Of a DNA stretch of 64,000 nt, positions 33,725 through 41,279 are shown piece after piece. Position numbers and translations under genes: made by a program. The DNA is taken from the NCBI RefSeq assembly GCF_026343125.1, contig NZ_JAPEMB010000001.1:4655501-4719500 (forward strand). Reading direction: 5' to 3'. The notes below the pieces were generated by a model, which ran no database searches, had not been told where the DNA came from, and was given only the letters and a program-made list of their open reading frames with translations. The first letter of the stretch is position 1; every line of letters starts with the position of its first letter. Origin of the DNA: Streptomyces sp. NBC_00094. GTDB lineage: Bacteria > Actinomycetota > Actinomycetes > Streptomycetales > Streptomycetaceae.

Positions 33725-35947
33725 TTAGCGACAGACCGCGAGCGCGTCCAGGGCCACCGCTCCCTGCCCGCGCGGCAGCACCATCAGCGGGTTGATGTCC
33801 AGTTCGGCGAGCTCGCCGTCGAGTTCGAGGGCCATCCGCTGCACCCGCAGCACGACCTCGACGAGTGCGTCGACGTCGGCCGGCGGAGCTCCCCGCACAC
33901 CGTCGAGCAGGGCCCGGCCCCGCAGTTCGGCGAGCATGGAACGGGCCTCCCGCTCCCCGAAGGGCGGAACGCGGACGGCCGTGTCGTTCAGGACCTCGAC
34001 CAGGACCCCGCCGAGACCGACGGTGACGGTCGGGCCGAACAGCTCGTCGCGGGTCACGCCCACCACCATCTCGACCCCGCGCCCGACCATCTGGCAGACG
34101 AGGATCCCGTCGAGGTCGATCGATTCGAAGCGGGCGATGTCGGTGAGCTCGCGGTACGCGTCCCGGACCTGGCTGGCCGAGGTCAGCCCGACCTTCACGA
34201 GTCCCAGCTCCGTCTTGTGCGCGAGCTGCGCACCGGACGCCTTCATCACCACCGGGTAGCCGACGAGCCCCGCGGCCCGGACCGCCGCCGCCGCGCTCGT
34301 CACGAGCTGCTCGCGCGGCACCCGTATCCCGTACGCCCGCAGCAGCTGCTTCGCCGCGTGCTCGCTGAGCCGCCGGCCGGGCCGCATGAGGGCCTGGGCC
34401 TTGCGGAAGGAGGGGGAGGGGGTGCGGGGGGCCTCGTCGAAGGGGGAGACGTAGCCGGTGGTGAAGCGGTGGTGGTCGAGGTAGGCCTTCACGGCGCCGA
34501 TGCAGTTGCCGAAGGTACGGAAGGTAGCGACGCGCGAGGAGCCCAGGAGAGTCGAGCGGTACGCGTCCTCCGTCCCCACCGGCGAGCCCCACACCACGCA
34601 CACCAGTTTGTCGGTGGCCTCGGCGGCGTCGACCAGGTCCTGGGCGAGCTTGTCGCTCATGGGCGGGAACGGGCCGGTGATCGGACAGATGAGGACGCCG
34701 ACGGAGGGGTCGGCGAGGATCGCGTCGATGATCTTCCGGCCCCGCCAGTCGCCCACCGGGTGCCCGCCGTTGTCGACGGGGTTGGCGACGTTCAGGTACT
34801 CCGGGATCCACTGGTGGAGTTCGTCCTGCTTGGCCTGCGGGAGGGCGGGGAGATCGAGCCCCGCCGCCGTGGCCAGGTCGGCGAAGTGGGCACCCGTACC
34901 GCCGGAGATCGAGTAGACGACGACTCCGTCGGCGAGCGGGCGGCGGGCGCGGGCGAGCAGCGCCGCGGTGTCCTGGAGCTCGTCGAGCCCGTCGACCCGG
35001 ATGACTCCGTACTGCCGCATGGCCGCGTCGACGACCTGGTCCGCGCCGGTGAGCTTGCCGGTGTGGGAGGCGGCGGTCCGGGCCCCGGTCTCGGTGCGGC
35101 CGACCTTCACGGCGACGACGGGGACGCCCTGGCGTGCGGCCCGGTCGGCGGCGAGGAGGAAGGAACGGCCGTCCTTGAGCCCCTCGACGTAGCAGGCGAT
35201 GGCCCCGACCTCGGGCAGTCCGGAGAAGTACGAGATGAAGTCGGCGGTCTCCAGGTCGGCCTCGTTGCCGGTGGGGGCCCAGTGGGAGAGCCGGACGCCG
35301 AGCTCCTGGAGGGTGAAGACGGGCCGCCCCTGGTGGCCGGACTGGGTGATGAGGGCGATGGCGGGGCCTTCGAGGTCGTCGCGGAAGCGCTCGAAGGCGT
35401 TGAGGTTGGTGTTGGGGCCGAGGAGCCGGATGCCGGAGCGGCGCACGGCGTCGGCGAGCCGCTCCTGAGCGGCGGCGCCGGCCTCTCCGGTCTCGGCGAA
35501 ACCGGAGGCGAAGGCGACCGCGAACCGCACCTTCGTCTCGGCGAGTTCCTCGATGACGGGGAGCGGGTCGGCGACGAGGAGGACGGCGAGGTCGACGGGC
35601 TCGGTGAGCGCGCCGACGGACGGTACGCAGTCGATCCCGAACACGCTCGTACGGGTCGGGTGCACGGGCACGAGCCGGGCGCCGACCCGCTCGGCCCAGG
35701 CGAGGAGCTGCCGGGTGATCCCGGTGTTGGGCCGCCCCTCGGTGTCGGAGGCACCGACGACGGCGACGGACCCGGGCCGGAAGAACCGGTCGAGATCGGG
35801 TACGGGGGCGTGCAGCGGCCGCCCGCTGACGTCCTGGTCGCCGGGGGTGGCGGTGACACCGTGCACGACGACCGGGGGCGCCTCGCCGCAGGCGACCACG
35901 CGGGCGCGGAGATCGGTGGTGAAGGTGCCGTGAGTCGATCCAAGCAT
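33725..35947 (-). CDS. ADP-forming acyl-CoA synthetase (acetate-CoA ligase family)
   Basis: 740 residues. Order: CoA-binding Rossmann domain (SVAVVGASDTEGRPNTG near the start), succinyl-CoA ligase-like domain (ITQSGHQGRPVFTLQELG, then GTGAHFADLATAAGLDLPALP), and a C-terminal ATP-grasp domain (YGIRVPREQLVTSAAAAV, YPVVMKASGAQLAHKTELG, VGVTRDELFGPTVTVGLGGV, LDINPLMVLP). Such fused alpha-beta enzymes interconvert acid plus ATP plus CoA with acyl-CoA plus ADP plus phosphate. ATG 35947 has GGAG 7 nt upstream and is preferred over ATG 35971. Two operators stand directly upstream. Confidence 0.92.
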   Translation of the reverse strand: MLGSTHGTFTTDLRARVVACGEAPPVVVHGVTATPGDQDVSGRPLHAPVPDLDRFFRPGSVAVVGASDTEGRPNTGITRQLLAWAERVGARLVPVHPTRTSVFGIDCVPSVGALTEPVDLAVLLVADPLPVIEELAETKVRFAVAFASGFAETGEAGAAAQERLADAVRRSGIRLLGPNTNLNAFERFRDDLEGPAIALITQSGHQGRPVFTLQELGVRLSHWAPTGNEADLETADFISYFSGLPEVGAIACYVEGLKDGRSFLLAADRAARQGVPVVAVKVGRTETGARTAASHTGKLTGADQVVDAAMRQYGVIRVDGLDELQDTAALLARARRPLADGVVVYSISGGTGAHFADLATAAGLDLPALPQAKQDELHQWIPEYLNVANPVDNGGHPVGDWRGRKIIDAILADPSVGVLICPITGPFPPMSDKLAQDLVDAAEATDKLVCVVWGSPVGTEDAYRSTLLGSSRVATFRTFGNCIGAVKAYLDHHRFTTGYVSPFDEAPRTPSPSFRKAQALMRPGRRLSEHAAKQLLRAYGIRVPREQLVTSAAAAVRAAGLVGYPVVMKASGAQLAHKTELGLVKVGLTSASQVRDAYRELTDIARFESIDLDGILVCQMVGRGVEMVVGVTRDELFGPTVTVGLGGVLVEVLNDTAVRVPPFGEREARSMLAELRGRALLDGVRGAPPADVDALVEVVLRVQRMALELDGELAELDINPLMVLPRGQGAVALDALAVCR

Positions 35948-35981
35948 CGTTCCGCTCCACCTTCCGCCCATGACTACTGAC

Positions 35982-35996
35982 CTGACGCACAGTCAG
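35982..35996. promoter_or_regulatory. operator CTGACGCACAGTCAG
   Basis: CTGAC-N5-GTCAG dyad 35 nt upstream of the acyl-CoA synthetase ATG; the first of a pair. Confidence 0.72.
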
Positions 35997-36005
35997 ATTA
36001 CAGAA

Positions 36006-36020
36006 CTGACGGCCAGTCAG
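36006..36020. promoter_or_regulatory. operator CTGACGGCCAGTCAG
   Basis: Second copy, 24 bp from the first centre to centre, so the two lie close to the same face of the helix. Duplicate dyads suggest cooperative repressor binding. Confidence 0.72.
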
Positions 36021-36152
36021 GAATGGTCGTGCGGGGGGATGTTCGGGAAACGGACGGATGGCGGGCGGGAATCGGACGGTTGGCGGTGGGAACTCGGACG
36101 CGGAGGGGCTCCGGACGTCCGTCGGGATGGACGGCGTGGAGGGGGCGCGGAG

Positions 36153-36203
36153 GTCCGCCGGGGCGGACGCGCGGTGGGTCTCCGTACGTCCGCCGGGGCG
36201 GAC
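36153..36203. terminator. two identical 16-bp palindromes after monooxygenase gene
   Basis: GTCCGCCGGGGCGGAC occurs at 36153-36168 and 36188-36203 (7-bp stems, 2-nt loops), the nearer one 5 nt past the monooxygenase stop on the minus strand. Probably a tandem terminator. The rest of 36021-36208 contains no gene. Confidence 0.55.
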
Positions 36204-36208
36204 ACCCC

Positions 36209-37375
36209 CTACCGGCCTCGCGCGATCCGCCGCGCGATCTTCTCCGCGTCCATCGCCAGCTCGCGGAACATCCCGCTGATCGGGTTCGTGAACCCCGTGA
36301 AGTACAGCCCCGGCGCCTCGCGCGGGCAGCGCGCCCCGTGGACCACCGGCCGCCCGCGCCCGTCGAGCACGCCGTCCAGGTGGCCGAGGAGCGGCTCCAG
36401 CGCGCGGAGGTAGCCGGTCGCCGCGATCACCGCGTCCGGGGCGATCCGGGTGCCGTCCGCGAGGAGCACCTCGCCGTCCTCGAAGCCCTCGACGGCGGCG
36501 ACGACCTCGACCTTCCCCGCCCGTACGGCGTCGATCAGGCCGACGTCCTGCACCGGGACCGCCCCCTCCCGCTGCCGGGTGGCGACGCCCTTCTCCGGCC
36601 GGGGCAGCCCGTACGCCGTCAGGTCAGGCAGGGCGACCCGCGCCATCGCGGCGCCCATCCGGTCGACCAGGCCCGTCGGCAGCCGCCGCACCAGGATGCC
36701 GGTGCGCTGGGCGGCCCAGCCGGCCGTCGTACGGCGCACGATGTGCGGGACGGTCCGCACCGCGAGCCGCACGCGCCCGGCGCCGCCCTCGGCGAGGTCG
36801 GCGGCGATCTCGGCCCCGGTGTTCCCGGCACCCACGACGAGCACGTCCTTGCCCTCGTACGGCCCCGGGTTGCGGTAGGCGCTCGCGTGGACGAGCTCCT
36901 TGCCGTCCGCGGAGGTGTACGTGTCGAGGCCGGGCCACTCCGGCAGGCGCGGGGTGTGGTTGTACCCGGTGGCCACGACCACCGCGCCCGCGACGAGCCG
37001 CCGCCCGCCGGTCGCGTGCAGCACCCACTCCGTGCCCGCCCGCTCGACGCGGAAGACCTCGACGCCGGTCACGACCTCCAGCTCGTGCTTCTCGGCGTAC
37101 TTCTCCAGGTAGCGCACGACGTCCGCGCGCGCGACCCAGCGGCCGAAGGCGCGGGGCATCCGCAGGCCGGGGAGGCCGGAGAGCCGGCGGGTGGTGTGGA
37201 GCCGCAGCCGGTCGTAGTGGCCGCGCCAGGAGGCGCCGACGGCGTCGGACTTCTCCAGGACGACGACCCGGACGCCGCGCTCGCGCAGGGCGGCGGCGAC
37301 GGCGAGTCCGCCGGGCCCGCCGCCGACGACGTACACGGGGTGGACCGGCGGACCTTGGGGGGTGGTGGTGGCCAT
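36209..37375 (-). CDS. FAD-dependent monooxygenase / NAD(P)-binding oxidoreductase
   Basis: 388 residues, flavin-containing monooxygenase (FMO/CzcO) type. FAD motif GGGPGGLAVA near 18, then WRGHYDRLRLHTTR, the second Rossmann motif GAGNTGAEIA for NADPH, and ATGYLRALEPLLGHL near the C-terminus. It probably hydroxylates or performs a Baeyer-Villiger insertion on a lipophilic substrate. ATG 37375 begins MATTTPQGPP just before the fold; the longer frame to 37447 adds residues with no homologous look. It diverges from the DoxX/DUF35 unit, whose operator at 37489 lies 114 nt upstream and could serve both. Confidence 0.9.
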   Translation of the reverse strand: MATTTPQGPPVHPVYVVGGGPGGLAVAAALRERGVRVVVLEKSDAVGASWRGHYDRLRLHTTRRLSGLPGLRMPRAFGRWVARADVVRYLEKYAEKHELEVVTGVEVFRVERAGTEWVLHATGGRRLVAGAVVVATGYNHTPRLPEWPGLDTYTSADGKELVHASAYRNPGPYEGKDVLVVGAGNTGAEIAADLAEGGAGRVRLAVRTVPHIVRRTTAGWAAQRTGILVRRLPTGLVDRMGAAMARVALPDLTAYGLPRPEKGVATRQREGAVPVQDVGLIDAVRAGKVEVVAAVEGFEDGEVLLADGTRIAPDAVIAATGYLRALEPLLGHLDGVLDGRGRPVVHGARCPREAPGLYFTGFTNPISGMFRELAMDAEKIARRIARGR

Positions 37376-37488
37376 GAATGCTGAGCGTAATGACGTGTAC
37401 ACGCAGTGGGTCTCGACAGAGAGGGATTTCGGTTGCGAATCGGTCACGTCCGCCCACCCCTTGCGCGGGAGGCCCGCCCTGCGCTGAA

Positions 37489-37503
37489 CTGACGTACCGT
37501 CAG
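37489..37503. promoter_or_regulatory. operator CTGACGTACCGTCAG
   Basis: Perfect CTGACG-N3-CGTCAG dyad 24 nt before the DoxX ATG, in the divergent gap with the monooxygenase gene. Confidence 0.75.
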
Positions 37504-37527
37504 ATCAGACCCGTCGAGGGGACGCGC

Positions 37528-37980
37528 ATGCAGACCGTCTGGCTCACCGGCGCCGAATGGCTCGCCGTCCTCCGCATCGGCCTCGGCCTGTGGTGGCTGG
37601 AGAGCTGGCGCCACAAGGACAGGAAGGGCTGGTTCGAGCGCGGCACCGGCATAGCCTGGGCCGCCGACGTCGCAGCCAAGCACAGATGGCCCCAGGTCAA
37701 GAAGGGTTTCGACACCGTCGTCGCCCCCCGCCCCAAGGCGATGGCGTATGTCGTCGTCTACGCCGAGCTCGCCCTCGGCCTCGGCCTGGTGGCCGGCTTC
37801 CTCACCCCGGTCGCCCTCGTCGGCGGCCTGCTCCTCAACCTCCTCTACCTCGTCCTGATGATCCACGACTGGGCCGAGCAGGGGCAGAACGCGATGATGG
37901 CGCTGATCTCCCTGGTCGCGCTCCTCGCGATGTCCTGGCAGACCTGGTCCCTCGACTCCGCGATCGGACTCTTCCTGTGA
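37528..37980 (+). CDS. DoxX-like membrane protein
   Basis: 150 residues with about four membrane helices (EWLAVLRIGLGLWWLESW; MAYVVVYAELALGLGLVAGF; LVGGLLLNLLYLVLM; MMALISLVALLAMSWQTW). DoxX proteins are small quinone- or redox-linked membrane subunits; in actinobacteria they associate with thiol and oxidoreductase systems. ATG 37528 with GAGGGG upstream. Its stop overlaps the next start (GTGA), so it is translationally coupled to the DUF35 protein. Confidence 0.85.
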   Translation: MQTVWLTGAEWLAVLRIGLGLWWLESWRHKDRKGWFERGTGIAWAADVAAKHRWPQVKKGFDTVVAPRPKAMAYVVVYAELALGLGLVAGFLTPVALVGGLLLNLLYLVLMIHDWAEQGQNAMMALISLVALLAMSWQTWSLDSAIGLFL

Positions 37981-38375
37981 CGGCCGCCGACCCCGACATC
38001 GACGCCTTCACCCGCCCCTACTGGGACGCCGCCGCCGACGGACACCTGCTCCTGCGCCACTGCGCGGCCTGCGACAGGACCCACCACTACCCGCGCGAGT
38101 TCTGCCCCCACTGCTGGAGCGAGGACGTCCGCTGGGAGCGGGCGAGCGGCCGGGCCACGCTCTACACCTGGTCCGTCGTCCACCGGAACGACCTCCCGCC
38201 CTTCGGCGAGCGCGTCCCGTACGTCGCGGCCGTCGTCGACCTCGCGGAGGGCCCGCGCATGATGACGGAGGTCGTGGACGTACCGGAGGCGGAGCTCCGG
38301 ATCGGGATGGAGCTACGGGTCGCGTTCCGCGCGGAGGGCGAGGCGACGGTCCCGGTCTTCACGGGCGCCGCCTGA
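37977..38375 (+). CDS. Zn-ribbon/OB-fold protein (DUF35)
   Basis: 132 residues. A rubredoxin-like zinc ribbon with Cys-x2-Cys (CAAC) and Cys-x2-Cys (CPHC) at about 30-50 precedes an OB fold (GRATLYTWSVVHRNDLPPFG, VPYVAAVVDLAEGPRMMTEV). DUF35 proteins pair with thiolase-like lipid-transfer or MaoC-like hydratase proteins that act on bulky acyl-CoA, as in steroid side-chain aldol cleavage. No such partner lies next door, so it may combine with one encoded elsewhere. GTG overlaps the DoxX stop. Confidence 0.88.
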   Translation: MTAADPDIDAFTRPYWDAAADGHLLLRHCAACDRTHHYPREFCPHCWSEDVRWERASGRATLYTWSVVHRNDLPPFGERVPYVAAVVDLAEGPRMMTEVVDVPEAELRIGMELRVAFRAEGEATVPVFTGAA

Positions 38376-38389
38376 AGCCGCCGGGGCGG

Positions 38390-41242
38390 TCACTCCACGT
38401 AGGCCATGGCCAGCGACGGTCCCCGCCCGTCCAGGGTCAGTCCGGCCAGCCCCTCGCGGTACGGCAGCCGGTTCTCGTACCGGCAGACGGGCACCACCAC
38501 CCCGAGCCGTACGAGCAGATCGTCCACGGCGGCCCACGCCCGCGCCTGTTCGCCGGTGTCCGCCGACTCCAGGGCCCGGTCGATCGCCGCGTGCAGGGCG
38601 GGGTCGTCGTACGCGCCGAGCCCGTGGCCCTGAGGCACGCGCGTGTCGAAGAGGCCGCGCAGGAACAGGGCCGGATCCGGCGAGTGCGTGGAGTGCGTCA
38701 CCAGGCGTAGATCGACGTCGTCGTCGCCGGTACGGGTCGTCCCGGCGAGCGCCGCACTCCCCGGGGCCGTCGTCGCCCGCGCCCGGAACCCGGCCTTGTT
38801 CAGGGCGTCGACGACCAGCAGGGCCCGGGCGCGCGCCGCCGGGTCGCTCTGCTCGTACCCGACGACGATCCGGTACCCGGTCCCCCCGGCGTCCGCGAGC
38901 ATCATGCGGGCAGCCTCGGGATCCCCGTTCCCTGCCGCCCCGGTGTCCTGGTATCCGCGCACCCCGGGCGGCAGGAGACGTGCGGCGGCGACGGCATCAG
39001 GAAGGACGACGGCACGGTCGTCCCGACCCGCCCGGACGACGCTCTCCCGCGGGAACGCCCGGACCAGCGCGCGTCGCACGGTCACGTTCTTCACCCGTCG
39101 TGTGTCGACGACGTAGAAACTCACGGCGGTGCTCGCGCCCCGCACGGTCCGCAGCGCGGGCGGGACGGCCCCGGCGGGCGCGTCGTGGTCGAGGCTCACC
39201 GCCGGACGCTCCGCGGTCGAGGCGGCGACGACCTGCGCCGGCGGCGCCCCCTTCGCGTCCCACTGTTCGAAGAAGAACCGGTCGGGGTAGGCCGCCCGGA
39301 GCGGATCGGTGGCCGCGTCCCAGTGCGGGTTCCGGGAGAGGACGGCGGACTGCAGGTCGCCGCCGCCGACGACGCTCCACTCGACCCGGTAGGGACCGCA
39401 GGAGGATGAGGTGATCGCCCCCTCTCCCACGTCCTTGGCGGACCGGACGGGCGCACCGGCCGGCCCGGCGAGAAGGTAGGGGAATCCGTGATCGGGCCGA
39501 TTCAGCCGGTAGACGACCGTCCGGGTGCCGAGCGCCCAGACCCGCTGCACGGCCGTCACGAGCAGGCCGCCGAGGGGGCTCCGGTCCGTGTCCTGGTCCA
39601 CGAGCCGGTGGGCGAGCACGAAGTCCGCCGCCAGGACGGCGGTGCCGTCCTCGTACCGGAGGTTCTCCTTCAGCGTGAACCCCCACTCCTTGCCGCCGTC
39701 CAAGGACAGCCCGGGATCGGTGGCGAGGTCGCCGACGAGCAGGAGCCGGCCGTCCCGGGTGCGCTTGAAGCCGGTGAGATGGCGGGAGACGAGCCGGCGG
39801 AGCTCGGCGACGGCCGACGACGACGGGAGGTCCGCCGGGTCGAACGAGTCGCCGAGGAGCGGACTCAGGACGACGACCTCCCCACCCCTGCCCGCCCAGG
39901 TGGGACCGAGGGCCGGACCCCGGGAGTCCTCTGCGGAGCCGAGGGGGATGTCGTACGGGCCGGGGCCGGACCCCTTCCCGGTCGGCTCGTCACCACCGGC
40001 GTCGTCGAGCATCCCCAGGGCCATGCCGCCACCGCCGAGGACCATGGCGCCGAGGACGGACAGGAAGCCGCGCCGGGAGGGCGGTTCGCCGGGCGGGGGG
40101 CCGTCCGCCGACGCCTCCGCGGGCGCCTCCGCCGACACCTCCTCGGACACCTCCTCGTACGCTTCGAACGCTTCCTCGTACGCCTCCGCCGACGCCTCCG
40201 CCGACGCCTCAGCGGGCGCCGGAGGGGCGATGCGGTACGAGGTGTCGGCCCGGGGCACGGGCACGGGCACGGATGCGGATGCGGATGCGGGTACGGGTGC
40301 GGACGCGACGGCCCCGGTCCCCGAGCCCGCAGCCTCCGACCCCGCGCCCCCAGCCCCTGACCCCCCAGCCCCAGCCCCTGACCCCGCAGCCCCCGCCCCC
40401 ACCAGTGCATCAAGCCGCTCCGCCGCGGCCTTCGCGTAAGGCCGCCCCTCCGGATCCTTGGCCAGCAGCTCGGCGACCAGCTCCGCCCACCCGTCCGGCA
40501 GCCCCGGCCGGAGCCCACCGACCGCCGGAGGCGCCTCGTGCAGGTGGTGGTGGATCAGGGCGGCCGCCGAACCCGAGGTGAACGGCGGCCGCCCGGTGAG
40601 GAGTTCGTACAGAACACATCCGAGCGAGTACACGTCCCCGCGAGGGTCCTCGGGCCCGTCCTTGAACCGCTCCGGCGCCATGTAGTGGGCGGTTCCATTC
40701 GGCCAGTCGCCCGTGCGCGTGAGCCGGTGAGCGGTGATGTCGAGGAAGGTGGCGACCCCGAAGTCGAGCACCTTGACCAGGTTCTCTTCAGTGAGGAAGA
40801 CGTTCGCGGGCTTGATGTCCCGGTGGACGACCCCCGCCCGGTGCGCGGTGGCGAGCGCCCGGCAGATCTGGGCGCCGACCCGCGCCACCTCGCCGGGCGG
40901 GAGCGGCCCCTCCTCGCGCAGCCGGGCCGCGAGGGTTCGCCCGGTGAGCAGCGGCATCACGAGGTACGGGACGTCCTGTCCGTCCTCCCCGACGGCCGTC
41001 CCGTGGTCGTGGATGCCGACGATGTACGCGCTCTCCAGGGCGGCGGCGGCCCGCGCCTCCCGGTGGAAGAGCGCGAGCATCCGCTCCCGGTCGGCGTCGG
41101 ACGCGCCCTCGGGTGCGGCGAGCACCTTCACGGCGACGCGGCGGCCGAGCCGCGCGTCCTCGGCGCGCCAGACGACGCCCATACCCCCGGCGCCGACCCG
41201 CTCGGCGAGCTCGTACCGGCCGTCCAGAACCATGCCCCGCAT
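38390..41242 (-). CDS. Ser/Thr kinase fused to peptide-binding-type solute-binding domain
   Basis: 950 residues. The kinase domain occupies about 8-275: glycine loop GAGGMG 17-22, Lys39, HRDIKPAN 140-147 and DFG 160-162 all intact. A linker rich in Ala, Ser and Glu follows, encoded by hexamer DNA repeats. At about 387-412, SRRGFLSVLGAMVLGGGGMALG is a membrane segment led by a twin-arginine-like motif. The outer part (420-950) resembles SBP_bac_5 oligopeptide-binding proteins: GGKEWGFTLKENLRYEDGTAVLAADFVLAHRL, DTRRVKNVTVRRALVRAF and CRYENRLPYREGLAGL. It looks like a one-protein receptor kinase. TAGGTT (41249-41254) ends 6 nt before the ATG, so the message may be leaderless. Confidence 0.9.
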   Translation of the reverse strand: MRGMVLDGRYELAERVGAGGMGVVWRAEDARLGRRVAVKVLAAPEGASDADRERMLALFHREARAAAALESAYIVGIHDHGTAVGEDGQDVPYLVMPLLTGRTLAARLREEGPLPPGEVARVGAQICRALATAHRAGVVHRDIKPANVFLTEENLVKVLDFGVATFLDITAHRLTRTGDWPNGTAHYMAPERFKDGPEDPRGDVYSLGCVLYELLTGRPPFTSGSAAALIHHHLHEAPPAVGGLRPGLPDGWAELVAELLAKDPEGRPYAKAAAERLDALVGAGAAGSGAGAGGSGAGGAGSEAAGSGTGAVASAPVPASASASVPVPVPRADTSYRIAPPAPAEASAEASAEAYEEAFEAYEEVSEEVSAEAPAEASADGPPPGEPPSRRGFLSVLGAMVLGGGGMALGMLDDAGGDEPTGKGSGPGPYDIPLGSAEDSRGPALGPTWAGRGGEVVVLSPLLGDSFDPADLPSSSAVAELRRLVSRHLTGFKRTRDGRLLLVGDLATDPGLSLDGGKEWGFTLKENLRYEDGTAVLAADFVLAHRLVDQDTDRSPLGGLLVTAVQRVWALGTRTVVYRLNRPDHGFPYLLAGPAGAPVRSAKDVGEGAITSSSCGPYRVEWSVVGGGDLQSAVLSRNPHWDAATDPLRAAYPDRFFFEQWDAKGAPPAQVVAASTAERPAVSLDHDAPAGAVPPALRTVRGASTAVSFYVVDTRRVKNVTVRRALVRAFPRESVVRAGRDDRAVVLPDAVAAARLLPPGVRGYQDTGAAGNGDPEAARMMLADAGGTGYRIVVGYEQSDPAARARALLVVDALNKAGFRARATTAPGSAALAGTTRTGDDDVDLRLVTHSTHSPDPALFLRGLFDTRVPQGHGLGAYDDPALHAAIDRALESADTGEQARAWAAVDDLLVRLGVVVPVCRYENRLPYREGLAGLTLDGRGPSLAMAYVE

Positions 41243-41279
41243 GGAGTCAACCTAGCGGCGGGGTGGTGGAATTGTCGGA

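Noticed and set aside
29259..35990. 2243-codon minus-strand frame suggesting a giant protein
   Set aside because: The part upstream of 32843 is a shadow of the enoyl-CoA hydratase and acyl-CoA synthetase genes in another frame; the signal peptide at 32843 marks the true start.
36023..37384. 453-codon plus-strand frame behind the operators at 35982-36020
   Set aside because: Low-complexity antisense of the FAD monooxygenase; the operators serve the minus-strand synthetase gene instead.
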